35,822 nt of DNA from Euryarchaeota archaeon RBG_13_57_23. Lineage in GTDB: Archaea; Thermoplasmatota; Thermoplasmata; UBA10834. Under the pieces are notes generated by a model. That model had not been told where the DNA came from and ran no database searches. It was given only the letters and a program-made list of their open reading frames with translations. Of this stretch, positions 7,126 to 15,111 are shown piece by piece. Position numbers and translations under genes: made by a program. The DNA lies in NCBI GenBank assembly GCA_001800675.1, contig MGVW01000035.1:172772-208593 (forward strand). The letters run 5' to 3'. Positions within the stretch are counted from its first letter, which is position 1. Every line of letters starts with the position of its first letter.

Positions 7126-10100
7126 TGCCAAAGCGGACCGACCTGAAGAAGCTCATGGTCATAGGGTCGGGACCTATCGTTATCGGCCAGGCGGCTGAGT
7201 TCGATTTCTCAGGGTCGCAGGCGTGCAGGTCGCTGCGGGAGGAAGGATACACGACTGTACTGGCGAACTCGAATCCGGCGACGATCCAGACGGATCCCGA
7301 TACGGCCGACATCGTGTACGTCGAGCCGCTGGATGTGGAGACGGTCACGAAGATCATCGAGAAGGAGAAGGTGCAAGGCATACTCTCCGGGATGGGTGGA
7401 CAGACCGCTCTCAACCTCTGCTCAGAGCTCGCGGAGAACGGCACCCTCAAGAGGCTAGGCGTCGAGCTGCTGGGGAGTCAGCCGAGGGCGATTGCCCTCT
7501 CCGAGGACAGAGAGCTGTTCAGGGAGACGATGTTGGAGCTCGGAGAGCCGATCCCGAAGAGCAGGACCGCCAATTCGCTGGACGGGGCCAAGCAGGTCGT
7601 GAAGGAAATCGGTGGATACCCAGTCCTTGTGAGACCAGCATTCACCCTCGGAGGCACGGGCGGAGGGATCGCCCACGACGACCAAGAGCTGGAGGACATC
7701 GCGGGGAGAGGGCTAGCATACTCTCGCATTCGCCAAGTCCTGATCGAGGAGAGCGTCATCGGCTGGAAGGAGTTCGAATACGAGGTCATGCGAGATTCGA
7801 AGGACAACTGCATCATCGTCTGCAACATGGAGAATCTCGACCCGATGGGCATTCACACGGGCGAGAGCATCGTCGTCGCACCAGCCCAGACCCTGAGCGA
7901 CAAGGATCACCAGATGCTCCGGAATGCGACGATCAAGATCATCCGGGCACTGGGGATCGAGGGTGGGGCGAACATTCAGTTCGCCGTTAATCCGAAAAGC
8001 GGGGAGTACAGGGTCATCGAGGTCAACCCGAGGGTGTCCCGGAGCTCCGCCTTGGCGTCAAAGGCGACCGGGTACCCCATCGCTCGGGTGGCTGCGAAGA
8101 TCGCGGTCGGAAGGACTCTCGACGAGATACCGAATGCGATCACCGGAAAGACTTGCGCGGCCTTCGAGCCATCCATAGACTATGTCGTGATGAAGATCCC
8201 CAGATGGCCCTTTGACAAGTTCCGCACGGTGGACCGTCGTCTCGGAACCCAGATGAAGAGCACGGGAGAAGTGATGGCCATAGGAAGGAACATCCAGGAA
8301 TCCCTGCTCAAAGCCGTGCGGTCTCTTGAAATCGACAGGACTGGACTTGAGGCGGACAAGTGGACTGACGATGAGATCGAGAAAGAGCTCAGCAGCGCAA
8401 CTGACCTGCGCCTCTACATGATCGCAGAGGCACTGAGGAGGGGTAAGACCGTGGAATGGGTCTGCAACTGCACCGATTGGGATCCCTTCTTCGTACGCAA
8501 GGTTCAGGACATCGTCCAGATGGAAGATAGGATCAGGAAGGACCTGGACGACACGACACTGTGCGAGGCAAAGAGCCTAGGCTTCAGCGACGAGTACATC
8601 GGGATGATTGCTGGAAAAGAAGAGAGAACCGTCAGGAACATGAGAGCTGGCAAGAAGCTCAAGGCCACTTTCAAGATGGTCGACACGTGCGCCGCGGAAT
8701 TCGAGGCAGAGACACCCTACTTCTACTCGACTTATGAGACTGAGTGTGAGGCGAGGACCTCTACCAACAGGAAGGTGATTGTGGTCGGGGCAGGCCCGAT
8801 TAGGATCGGCCAAGGGATCGAGTTCGATTACTGCTGCGTCCACGGCGCTCTTGCGCTCAAGGAGGAGGGCATCGACGCGATCATAGTCAACAACAACCCG
8901 GAGACCGTTTCCACGGATTTCGATGTATCCAGCAGGTTGTACTTCGAGCCGATCACGGCGGAGGATGTGCTCAATGTCATCGAGAAGGAGGACGCCGATG
9001 GTATCATCCTGCAGTTCGGTGGGCAGACAGCGATCAATCTCGCGCTTCCTCTCCAGAAGGAGCTCAAGGACAAGAAGACCAAGATACTGGGGACATCTCC
9101 TGACTCCGTTGACCTGGCGGAGGACAGGAAGAAGTTCTCGAGGCTAATGGACGAACTCGGCATTAGCCAGCCGAAGTCCGGAACGGGGTTTTCCTTCGAA
9201 GAGGTCAAGACGCTCGCCAAGGACATCGGGTATCCAGTTCTAATCAGGCCCAGCTATGTGCTCGGCGGAAGGGCCATGGAGATCGTCTATGACGAGATCG
9301 AGCTGGAGACTTACATGAAGAGCGCCGCAAAGGTCTCCAAGAAGCGCCCGATACTCGTGGACAAGTATCTCACACACGCCATCGAGATCGATGTCGACGC
9401 TGTGTGCGATGGCAAGGAGGTCTTCATAGGGGGGATCTTGGAACACATAGAGGAAGCTGGTGTGCACTCGGGCGACGCGACGATGGTGCTCCCGCCTCAG
9501 ACTCTGGGCCCAGGGGTCATGAAGCAGATCAAGGAGATCACTCGGAAAGTCGCCCTCGCGCTGAATACGGTCGGGCTGATGAATTTGCAGCTCGCGTACA
9601 AGGACGGAGAGGTCTTCATGCTCGAGGCGAATCCGCGAGCAAGTCGGACGGTCCCGATCATCTCCAAGGCCACGGGGATTCCACTGGCGAAGGTCGCCAC
9701 GAAGATAATGCTGGGCAAGTCCCTCAAGGATCTGGGCCTCAAGGACATAGCGAAGATTGACCATGTAGCGGTCAAGGCCTCGGTGTTTCCGTTCCTGAAG
9801 CTTCCAGGTGTCGACAGCATCCTCGGTCCAGAGATGAAGTCCACGGGAGAGGTCATGGGCATCGACGCCGACTATCCCGCGGCCGTTTGGAAGGCACTGG
9901 TCGCTTCGGGGCAGAAGCTGCCGAAGACCGGGAAGGTCTACCTCAGCGTCAAGGACGAGGACAAGTCTGCCGCATCAAGACTTGGCAAGAAGCTCGGATC
10001 GCTCGGGTTCCAGCTCTACGCCACCAGAGGGACCGCAGAGGCGCTCAAAAGCGGAGGGGTAGATGCGACCACCGTGTACAGGATTTCGGACCACGGAAGT

Positions 10101-10334
10101 CCGGACGCGCTGTCCTTGATGAGAAAAGGTGATGTCCAGCTGATAGTGAACACGCCGACCGAAGCCTCGGGGGCTCGCAGGGATGGTTACATGATGCGGA
10201 GACTTGCCGTGGAGCTGGAGATACCAATTTTCACTACCATGCAGGGAGCGAGGGCTGCGGTGATGGCCATTGAATACGCATTGGCGAAGGAGATGACCGT
10301 CAGCGATCTCTCACATTTCCACAATCGCACGTGA
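7125..10334 (+). CDS. carB: Carbamoyl-phosphate synthase large subunit
   Basis: Full-length 1069-aa synthetase, so not split as in some archaea. It contains two homologous ATP-grasp halves. The first begins KLMVIGSGPIVIGQAAEFDFSG with VRPAFTLGGTGGG and the metal site VIEVNPRVSRSSALASKATGYP. The second begins VIVVGAGPIRIGQGIEFDYCC with IRPSYVLGGRAMEIV and MLEANPRASRTVP. The last roughly 140 residues form the MGS-like regulatory domain (LYATRGTAEAL, VQLIVNTPTE, GYMMRRLAVE, IPIFTTM). By analogy to the family, the first half phosphorylates bicarbonate and the second carbamate. The 3' end is 15 bp from a convergent minus-strand gene. Confidence 0.98.
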   Translation: MPKRTDLKKLMVIGSGPIVIGQAAEFDFSGSQACRSLREEGYTTVLANSNPATIQTDPDTADIVYVEPLDVETVTKIIEKEKVQGILSGMGGQTALNLCSELAENGTLKRLGVELLGSQPRAIALSEDRELFRETMLELGEPIPKSRTANSLDGAKQVVKEIGGYPVLVRPAFTLGGTGGGIAHDDQELEDIAGRGLAYSRIRQVLIEESVIGWKEFEYEVMRDSKDNCIIVCNMENLDPMGIHTGESIVVAPAQTLSDKDHQMLRNATIKIIRALGIEGGANIQFAVNPKSGEYRVIEVNPRVSRSSALASKATGYPIARVAAKIAVGRTLDEIPNAITGKTCAAFEPSIDYVVMKIPRWPFDKFRTVDRRLGTQMKSTGEVMAIGRNIQESLLKAVRSLEIDRTGLEADKWTDDEIEKELSSATDLRLYMIAEALRRGKTVEWVCNCTDWDPFFVRKVQDIVQMEDRIRKDLDDTTLCEAKSLGFSDEYIGMIAGKEERTVRNMRAGKKLKATFKMVDTCAAEFEAETPYFYSTYETECEARTSTNRKVIVVGAGPIRIGQGIEFDYCCVHGALALKEEGIDAIIVNNNPETVSTDFDVSSRLYFEPITAEDVLNVIEKEDADGIILQFGGQTAINLALPLQKELKDKKTKILGTSPDSVDLAEDRKKFSRLMDELGISQPKSGTGFSFEEVKTLAKDIGYPVLIRPSYVLGGRAMEIVYDEIELETYMKSAAKVSKKRPILVDKYLTHAIEIDVDAVCDGKEVFIGGILEHIEEAGVHSGDATMVLPPQTLGPGVMKQIKEITRKVALALNTVGLMNLQLAYKDGEVFMLEANPRASRTVPIISKATGIPLAKVATKIMLGKSLKDLGLKDIAKIDHVAVKASVFPFLKLPGVDSILGPEMKSTGEVMGIDADYPAAVWKALVASGQKLPKTGKVYLSVKDEDKSAASRLGKKLGSLGFQLYATRGTAEALKSGGVDATTVYRISDHGSPDALSLMRKGDVQLIVNTPTEASGARRDGYMMRRLAVELEIPIFTTMQGARAAVMAIEYALAKEMTVSDLSHFHNRT

Positions 10335-10349
10335 GGAGTTGGTCGCAAT

Positions 10350-11192
10350 CTACCACGATATCGTCGGTGCTCGGCCAAGACTTCGAATCAACTCAGCATG
10401 CTTCGAGCACAGTCCGGGAGCTCCCGACTGAGACAGAAGCAGATCCTCTTGCCAATGGGCGTTGAAGAGACGGCACTTCTTGTTAGGACAAGATGGTTTC
10501 AGAGTCAGGTGGTGAACGACCGCCTGAAGCGCTAGTCCCTTCGCCACCTCTGTCATCTTCGGAGAGCCGTAGTCCAGGAAACGTCCCTTGAAAGCTCGCT
10601 TCAGAAGCTCGGAGTCCATGGTCTCGTCGCCTGCGGATGCCAGCCTCTGCTTGAGGATATAGTACTGTCTCGGCTTCGCAGGTGCCTCTACTAATCCAGG
10701 TACAGAAACAATGCTCGGAAAGCCGTGGACTATCGTCCTCAGGTGGTGTCGGAGGTCATCGTACGAGTAGGTGGAGACGAGCCTGTCCGTCATCACTATC
10801 GTCGCCGTGTCAAGTCCGTTGCGAGTTCTCAGTAGCCCAATCAACAGCTCCTCTATGCGCCGAGCGTCGTACACGATGCCTCCGAGACGAGCGTCGCCGG
10901 TGAGCCCTCTGACTTCGTAGTCGACCTCGCCATACATAGGTTCGAAGGGTTCGAAAGGCCTCGAAATGTCCTTCACCCTAGATGATGCCAGAAAGCTCGC
11001 TGTTTTCTCAATGGCACGCGGCGTTAAGTCTCGGAAGGGCGTGGGCTTGACACTCACGCTCATCGAGGGAAAAATCGATGACAGGAAAGATGCCACTTCC
11101 GCGAGATCCACTTCGTTGGAACACTCGGGAGAACGTATCTCGATGCCACGAAGTCTTTTCTCACTTCTTCTTGAGGTACTTGTACGCGACAT
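10350..11192 (-). CDS. Degenerate archaemetzincin-like protein (possibly the DUF6775 type)
   Basis: About 280 aa. The second half has the layout of archaemetzincins: a VMTDRLVS block, FPSIVSVPGLVE, then AVVHHLTLKPSCPNKKC and a terminal GLCSKHAELIRSL. Aligned by the cysteines to the metzincin motif HExxHxxGxxHC...C, the catalytic Glu and two of three zinc-binding His are replaced (A-V-x-x-H-x-x-L-x-x-S-C), so it looks like a non-catalytic relative; this alignment is mine, by eye. The frame extends to 11255, but ATG 11192, preceded by GGCGGGGAG, is the likelier start. It overlaps the 3' end of the Thi4 gene by 32 bp in another frame, implying co-transcription. The family number is from memory and uncertain. 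Confidence 0.7.
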   Translation of the reverse strand: MSRTSTSRRSEKRLRGIEIRSPECSNEVDLAEVASFLSSIFPSMSVSVKPTPFRDLTPRAIEKTASFLASSRVKDISRPFEPFEPMYGEVDYEVRGLTGDARLGGIVYDARRIEELLIGLLRTRNGLDTATIVMTDRLVSTYSYDDLRHHLRTIVHGFPSIVSVPGLVEAPAKPRQYYILKQRLASAGDETMDSELLKRAFKGRFLDYGSPKMTEVAKGLALQAVVHHLTLKPSCPNKKCRLFNAHWQEDLLLSQSGAPGLCSKHAELIRSLGRAPTISW

Positions 11193-11946
11193 CCGCTCCC
11201 CGCCTGCCAGAGAGGAGCATCGACCCAAATGTCGGCCCCATCCTTGGTAGGCCAAACGTGGTCGACACCGCCATCCCGATCACAATCAGTCCTGGGTGGC
11301 AGAATCCGCTGTGCTCCACGACGGCGTCCTCGCTCTTCTCGATCCACATCGGCCCGAACCCGGGCGTCTTGATCAGGCCCCGTTCCTCGAGCTTCTTCAC
11401 GACCATCGCATCATGTCCGGTCGCATCTATGACGAGCTTCGATTCAAGCGCAATGGGATCCACGCACGTGATCTGTCTGGGGAGTGCACCAACGGGGGTC
11501 CAATTCACCACGGCGCCGGCCACCCTGTTCTTCTCCCTGAGCACGATGTCATCGAACGAGGCCATGTTCAGAATGCTCACGCCTGCCTCACAGGCTGAAG
11601 CGATGAGTTTGGAGCATGCAAGTGGTCCTGGGGTCATGTAAAGCCCCTTCTCGTACATCTTGTACTTCACTTTCAGTTCGTCGAGTACCTTCTGGGCGGG
11701 TGCGCGGACTGTGATGGTGTTCATCAAGAAGCCGCCTATCCAGAAACCTCCTCCGAGATAGTTGTTCCTCTCGACCACGAGCACTCTAACACCCTTAAGA
11801 GCTAGATCGCGGGCTGCCATCAGGCCGCTTGGGCCGCCGCCGATGACGATGACATCAGTCTCGGCGTTCTCGTCCATGTCCTTCGCGAACTGGGATATTA
11901 TCGCTCTCGTGACAGCGCTCTCGGAGGATTTCTCGAATATCGGCAT
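11161..11946 (-). CDS. thi4: Thi4-family thiazole synthase (Cys-containing form)
   Basis: Builds the adenylated thiazole of thiamine from NAD, glycine and a sulfur source. The 261-aa flavoprotein-like fold shows DVIVIGGGPSGL (residues 31-42, dinucleotide binding), VVERNNYLGGGFWIGG, a metal/substrate region DATGHDA (174-180) and GPTFGSMLLSGRRGA. At residue 161 (ITCVDP) there is a cysteine, at the place of the sulfur-donating Cys of yeast Thi4. Methanogen sulfide-dependent enzymes are reported to carry His there. The start ATG follows GGTGA and an in-frame TGA stop, so it is well fixed. A TATA box lies about 45 bp upstream. The downstream gene overlaps by 32 bp. Confidence 0.93.
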   Translation of the reverse strand: MPIFEKSSESAVTRAIISQFAKDMDENAETDVIVIGGGPSGLMAARDLALKGVRVLVVERNNYLGGGFWIGGFLMNTITVRAPAQKVLDELKVKYKMYEKGLYMTPGPLACSKLIASACEAGVSILNMASFDDIVLREKNRVAGAVVNWTPVGALPRQITCVDPIALESKLVIDATGHDAMVVKKLEERGLIKTPGFGPMWIEKSEDAVVEHSGFCHPGLIVIGMAVSTTFGLPRMGPTFGSMLLSGRRGADVAYKYLKKK

Positions 11947-11988
11947 GCTTCTTCACCGGATTGCGAAGTGCGCATACCAGCTCCCCGA

Positions 11989-12000
11989 ATATAAGTATTC
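11989..12000 (-). promoter_or_regulatory. TATA box of thi4
   Basis: On the minus strand this reads AATACTTATATT, a good archaeal TATA box. The predicted transcription start is about 20 nt before the thi4 ATG, leaving room for the GGTGA ribosome site. No TPP riboswitch would fit in so short a leader. Confidence 0.55.
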
Positions 12001-12169
12001 GCATTTGACCACTGGAGGCCTCGTTTCCGCGCAATCAGCCTGTAAGGGACAACGAATATCTCCTCTCCGAATGATATTAGCAGCTGCGGAGCGGAGCTGG
12101 AATCTTGTCTACGCCCCGCGAGCGAGAAGACCTGGCTCCGCTCCCACCACAGCAAAGGAGATGACAAGA

Positions 12170-12310
12170 ATGGCAATCGACCCAATATGCAAAATGGAAG
12201 TGGATCCGAAGACCGCGAAGTGGAAATCAGAGTACAACGGAAAGGAGTATTTCTTCTGCGCACCTGGGTGCAAGAAGGCTTTTGACAAGAATCCAGGGAA
12301 ATACGCGTGA
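12170..12310 (+). CDS. Small YHS-domain metal-binding protein (46 aa)
   Basis: The product is a single YHS domain: MAIDPICKMEVDP at the start, then YNGKEYFFCAPGCKKAFDKNPGKYA. C7 and the C-x3-C pair in FFCAPGC are the likely metal ligands. Stand-alone YHS proteins of this size are common near copper and other heavy-metal genes; the metal bound here is unknown. ATG 12170 is preceded by AAAGGAGATGAC, an SD with ideal spacing, so it is preferred to the in-frame ATG at 12161, which sits directly on the SD. The frame continues open far upstream but overlaps thi4 on the other strand and is unlikely to be translated. It converges, 12 bp apart, with a regulator carrying another Cys-rich metal module. 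Confidence 0.85.
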   Translation: MAIDPICKMEVDPKTAKWKSEYNGKEYFFCAPGCKKAFDKNPGKYA

Positions 12311-12322
12311 ATTGAAAAATGA

Positions 12323-12976
12323 CTAGTGGGCGTGCACGGGGACTTCCTCAACCATGGGGGTCTTCACGATGCCCGCCGATTTCTTCAACTTCTCGTACTT
12401 CTCCCTGTAAAGCCTCTCGCAGACGCTGCAGCAGAGATAGTGGTACTTCCCGTCCAGCTTGATCTTCACGCCCTCGTCCCTCATCATGTGCCCACAATAG
12501 TAGCACTTGATCAGAAGGCCGGCCTCGTCCGTCAGAGCCGCCCTCGGACTTTCCTTGGGAACCCTCATGACCATCGAGTTGTCCATGCGGACAATCTCTG
12601 AGATCTTGCCCAAGGACTCGAGGAACTTCTGGTATTTCGTCTGGTTGAAGAACGCGAGGATGCATAGAATCCGCGAATCGGATAGGACGTAGATCTGCCT
12701 CACGATCTCCTCATCCTTGATCTTGTCGACGACCCTATCGATGTCAGCGGGTTTTGACTCGAGGGTTAGTGCGACCGATACCTGCCCGAGCATGTCGGCA
12801 TCCAGGACTGTCGAATACCCCTTGATCAGTCCGACGTCGAGCATAGCTTGAACCCTGGAGCTTACTGTGGGCGTGCTCACGCTAATCCGTGATGATATGT
12901 CCCTGAAGGACGCCCTTCCGTCCCTCTGGAGTTCTCTTAGAATCTTCCTGTCAACTTCGTCTAGGTTGAGAGCCAT
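12323..12976 (-). CDS. Lrp/AsnC-family regulator with C-terminal TRASH metal-binding domain
   Basis: The 217-aa protein begins with an AsnC-type helix-turn-helix (LDEVDRKILRELQRDGRAS, ISVSTPTVSSRVQAM, residues 5-50), followed by a ligand-sensing alpha/beta region (60-140). It ends in a TRASH module: C158-x2-C161, then LCCSVCERLY with C182/C183 and C186. The tail EVPVHAH adds two histidines. TRASH domains on archaeal HTH proteins are known or predicted metal sensors, notably for copper; the specific metal is not readable here. Convergence with the YHS protein suggests a small metal-homeostasis pair. A 17-bp imperfect palindrome (13006-13022) about 30 bp upstream could be an autoregulatory site. 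The ATG at 12976 is the first in the frame. Confidence 0.88.
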   Translation of the reverse strand: MALNLDEVDRKILRELQRDGRASFRDISSRISVSTPTVSSRVQAMLDVGLIKGYSTVLDADMLGQVSVALTLESKPADIDRVVDKIKDEEIVRQIYVLSDSRILCILAFFNQTKYQKFLESLGKISEIVRMDNSMVMRVPKESPRAALTDEAGLLIKCYYCGHMMRDEGVKIKLDGKYHYLCCSVCERLYREKYEKLKKSAGIVKTPMVEEVPVHAH

Positions 12977-13005
12977 GAATGATGCTAGAACCAGGAGGGG
13001 GATAT

Positions 13006-13022
13006 CCTTTTCACTTGAAAGG
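13006..13022. promoter_or_regulatory. Imperfect palindrome upstream of the Lrp-TRASH regulator
   Basis: CCTTTTCACTTGAAAGG pairs at 12 of its 16 flanking positions, with 5-bp perfect outer arms. It is about 30-46 bp upstream of the start of an autoregulation-prone Lrp-type gene, so it is a candidate operator. Short AT-rich palindromes also arise by chance. Confidence 0.25.
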
Positions 13023-13120
13023 TACGGGTGCTAAAGCCAGACAAATATGTAAAGCGTTCAATCAAGCCCGGTTGCCAGCTCGGCAAGAAAGTTGCTTGGT
13101 TTTTCCATTTGAGGTCGGAG

Positions 13121-13309
13121 TCAAACCCCTCTCTTCTTAAGGGCTTCGATTTCCTTGTTCAACTCCAGTATTGCGCCCCAGACCTCTCGGAATTCCATGC
13201 CAATCCGGTGGCTATACGCATCCATTTCGCTGAGTTCGCGATGCGCCCAGTATTCTGGATCGATCTTGTTTGCGAACTCAGCCCTACCTGTTTCTTTAGA
13301 GATATCGAT
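13121..13309 (-). pseudogene. Coding-like fragment of about 62 codons lacking a canonical start
   Basis: On the minus strand the frame reads IDISKETGRAEFANKIDPEY and continues through WAHRELSEMDAYSHRIG to ILELNKEIEALKKRGV and a TGA at 13123-13121. Codon use, charge pattern and the helical C-terminus look like a real protein. No ATG, GTG or TTG precedes the internal ATG at residue 29, and the frame reaches a TGA about 20 codons further upstream. Either the start is non-standard (ATC 13309 follows GGTGTGGGGGA) or the 5' part has been lost. Product unknown. Confidence 0.4.
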
Positions 13310-13576
13310 TCCCCCACACCTGAAGTGAGCTATCCCGTCTAAGGTTTTTCGGCCGTTGTGGACAGTTCAGCGTGGGTATGATACGCCTTCGCGACGCCTC
13401 GTCGTGCCTTCTTATCATGTATGAGGGCCTGAGATCGGAGACATTGCCGAACTCGCACCAATCGCGGATTGACGCGACCAAACCATTGCTGGCGATGCTT
13501 GACATACCGTTCACTCGAGAGATACGGTGGTGCGAGCTACAACAAGTGGCAGAACCGGTTGTGCGAACCGCGGAAT

Positions 13577-14494
13577 CTACTCTCTCAACTGTTCAGGCTC
13601 CCGGCCATATCCTCTCGCGAGCACTATGTAGAGTCCCAGAACCACTAGGGCTCCCCCCAGGATGATCCAGGTTCCCGGGATCTCGTTCGGAGGGAGCGCG
13701 AAGACCAGGATCGAGGCGCCCACGGGTTCTCCGAGCACGCTGGTGGAGATGATATGTGCGGGTAGCTTTCGAAGCGCGTAGTTGAACATGGTATGGCCAA
13801 GGATCGTGGGAATGATGGCCATGAGGAGGAATAGGGTGAGTTCCCTGCTATCGCTGACAAGAAGCTGGTCCCCTGCGACGAATGCTGAGATGAAGAGCAG
13901 CCCCGCCGAGAGACCGTATACGGAGAACGAGTACGGAATCACGGAAAGGGTCCTTCTGGCGACCCTGCCGGAAAGGAAGTAGATCCCGGCGCAGATGCCT
14001 CCCAGGAACGCCAGAAGATCCCCGAGGAGCGTGTCTGACCCATTTGAGTAGTCCGTTATGTATATGACAGCGACCCCGGAAAACGCGATGACTATCCCGA
14101 ACGCGGCAATGCGCCTCACGCGGTCCTTCAGCAGGAAGTGGGACACGGCTGCCACGAAGATGGGATGAGACGTGACGAGAATCACGGACGTGGCCACGAG
14201 GGTGAGCGACAACGACACTATCCAGAGACCGAAATGGAAGGTAAGCGCTATGCCGCTGAGGCCCACGAGCGCGAGCTCCTTCCTCGAGAATCCCATGATC
14301 TCCTTGAATCCGTGCGTGAACAGCAGATACGGCAGCAGTATGGCAGAGGTCATGGCGAGCCTGTAGGCCGCGATGATGAACGGTGGGCTCTCGCTCCACT
14401 TGATGAATAGAGAGGCGAAAGAAACGGAGACCATTGCGATTCCGACGGCGAGATATGCCTTCGAATTCTCGCTCATCGGTGGCATGTGTTTCAC
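13577..14494 (-). CDS. EamA/DMT-family transporter
   Basis: A 305-aa membrane protein with about ten hydrophobic segments forming two EamA repeats. The first repeat starts at AYLAVGIAMVSVSFASLFIKW and the second at LLGDLLAFLGGICAGIYFL; conserved bits are AAYRLAMTSAILLP, a typical DMT block, and LGEPVGASILVFAL in the second repeat. Members export amino acids and other small metabolites, or import sugars and nucleotides; the substrate cannot be read from sequence. The upstream minus-strand neighbour, 31 bp away, is an HTH-ACT protein next to the aromatic operon, which makes amino-acid export a reasonable guess. The start is ambiguous: GTG 14494, ATG 14485 or ATG 14476 (MSENSKAYL). Confidence 0.88.
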   Translation of the reverse strand: MKHMPPMSENSKAYLAVGIAMVSVSFASLFIKWSESPPFIIAAYRLAMTSAILLPYLLFTHGFKEIMGFSRKELALVGLSGIALTFHFGLWIVSLSLTLVATSVILVTSHPIFVAAVSHFLLKDRVRRIAAFGIVIAFSGVAVIYITDYSNGSDTLLGDLLAFLGGICAGIYFLSGRVARRTLSVIPYSFSVYGLSAGLLFISAFVAGDQLLVSDSRELTLFLLMAIIPTILGHTMFNYALRKLPAHIISTSVLGEPVGASILVFALPPNEIPGTWIILGGALVVLGLYIVLARGYGREPEQLRE

Positions 14495-14525
14495 GGGTCC
14501 GAAGAGTCGCTCTCCACCGTCCGAG

Positions 14526-15026
14526 CTAGTAGATGGTGACGCCCTTGACGCCCTTTGCCTGCCTAATCGCAGGTATCAGTTCAGAAGGCACTTGGCTTTC
14601 GGTCACGATGAACAGTTTGGGCTCCTCGGACGTCATGGGGTCATCCACAATGGCCTGCCTGATGCTGATGTTGCCCCTGGATAGTATGTCAGCCACCGCC
14701 GCGATGATGCCCGGTTCGTGGGCGTTCGTGGGGACTATCTCGATGGCGGTCCAACCCATGGCGGACGCAGCGTTCTTGAGATGGTTGGTCGGGAGTAGCT
14801 GAGAGAAGAACTTGAGCAGCGTTGGGTCGCCCTTGATGGTCTCGATTGTCGACTTCACGACTCTACGGTCGACGCCTGCAGCTCTTGCGAGCGCGGAATC
14901 TGCGATCTGCACATCACCGCACAGGACCTCGTCCCTCTCAATCCGCAGCCCGTACTTCAAGAGGTATCTGGCGACCTTCGCCTGGGACGGGTACTTCTCG
15001 AAGTAGTTCGCAATCTTGTCCCACAT
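14526..15026 (-). CDS. HTH and ACT-domain regulator divergent from the aromatic operon
   Basis: The 166-aa product has an N-terminal helical, probable HTH region (residues 1-70, with DSALARAAGVDRRVVKSTI as the recognition-like segment) and a C-terminal ACT domain (93-166). The ACT part shows EPGIIAAVADILSRGNISIRQ, the glycine-containing turn where amino acids bind in this fold. It resembles COG2061, annotated as a predicted regulator of homoserine dehydrogenase; that assignment is from memory. ATG 15026 is chosen because the longer frame to 15422 would overlap aroA' on the other strand. It is transcribed away from a 12-kb operon of aspartate, aromatic and homocysteine genes, so I infer that it senses one of their amino-acid products. 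A perfect inverted repeat lies in the shared region. Confidence 0.8.
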   Translation of the reverse strand: MWDKIANYFEKYPSQAKVARYLLKYGLRIERDEVLCGDVQIADSALARAAGVDRRVVKSTIETIKGDPTLLKFFSQLLPTNHLKNAASAMGWTAIEIVPTNAHEPGIIAAVADILSRGNISIRQAIVDDPMTSEEPKLFIVTESQVPSELIPAIRQAKGVKGVTIY

Positions 15027-15060
15027 ATCAATCGGATGATTACATGTGTACAGTAATAGA

Positions 15061-15068
15061 TTAATATT
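15061..15068 (-). promoter_or_regulatory. TATA box of the HTH-ACT regulator
   Basis: TTAATATT reads AATATTAA on the minus strand, about 35-40 bp before ATG 15026. The adjacent inverted repeat overlaps its edge, so a bound repressor would block this promoter. Confidence 0.45.
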
Positions 15069-15086
15069 GCGTCCAATGTACGCAAT
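15066..15086. promoter_or_regulatory. Perfect inverted repeat, candidate operator
   Basis: ATTGCGT (15066-15072) and ACGCAAT (15080-15086) are exact reverse complements separated by 7 bp. The size and spacing suit a dimeric HTH protein. The site lies between the divergent regulator and aroA' promoters, touching the regulator's TATA box and ending about 25 bp before the aroA' TATA box. Likely ligand: the neighbouring HTH-ACT protein (inference). Confidence 0.5.
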
Positions 15087-15111
15087 CGCACTCTGGCCCG
15101 GTAGCAAGGAG

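Larger units (their letters stand above)
12977..13576. other. 600-bp region without a confident gene
   Basis: Contains the promoter side of the Lrp-TRASH gene (12977-13025), a minus-strand coding-like stretch without a standard start (13121-13309), and a plus-strand open frame from about 13372 that runs 89 bp into the end of the exporter gene. I found no tRNA, no direct-repeat array and no clear terminator. Composition is somewhat lower in GC than the flanks. It is best read as decayed or non-conserved sequence. Confidence 0.5.

Noticed and set aside
7223..7990. Large open frames in other frames of carB, asd and similar genes
   Set aside because: They are arginine/glycine-rich shadows caused by high GC at third positions of the true genes.
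11947..12000. TPP riboswitch upstream of thi4
   Set aside because: The predicted leader is only about 20 nt and shows no thi-box sequence.
11762..12169. Long upstream extension of the YHS gene
   Set aside because: It is antisense to thi4 for nearly half its length; the YHS ATG has its own ideally spaced SD.
12977..13576. tRNA or other structured RNA in the gap
   Set aside because: No acceptor stem, T-loop consensus or consistent cloverleaf could be built on either strand by eye.
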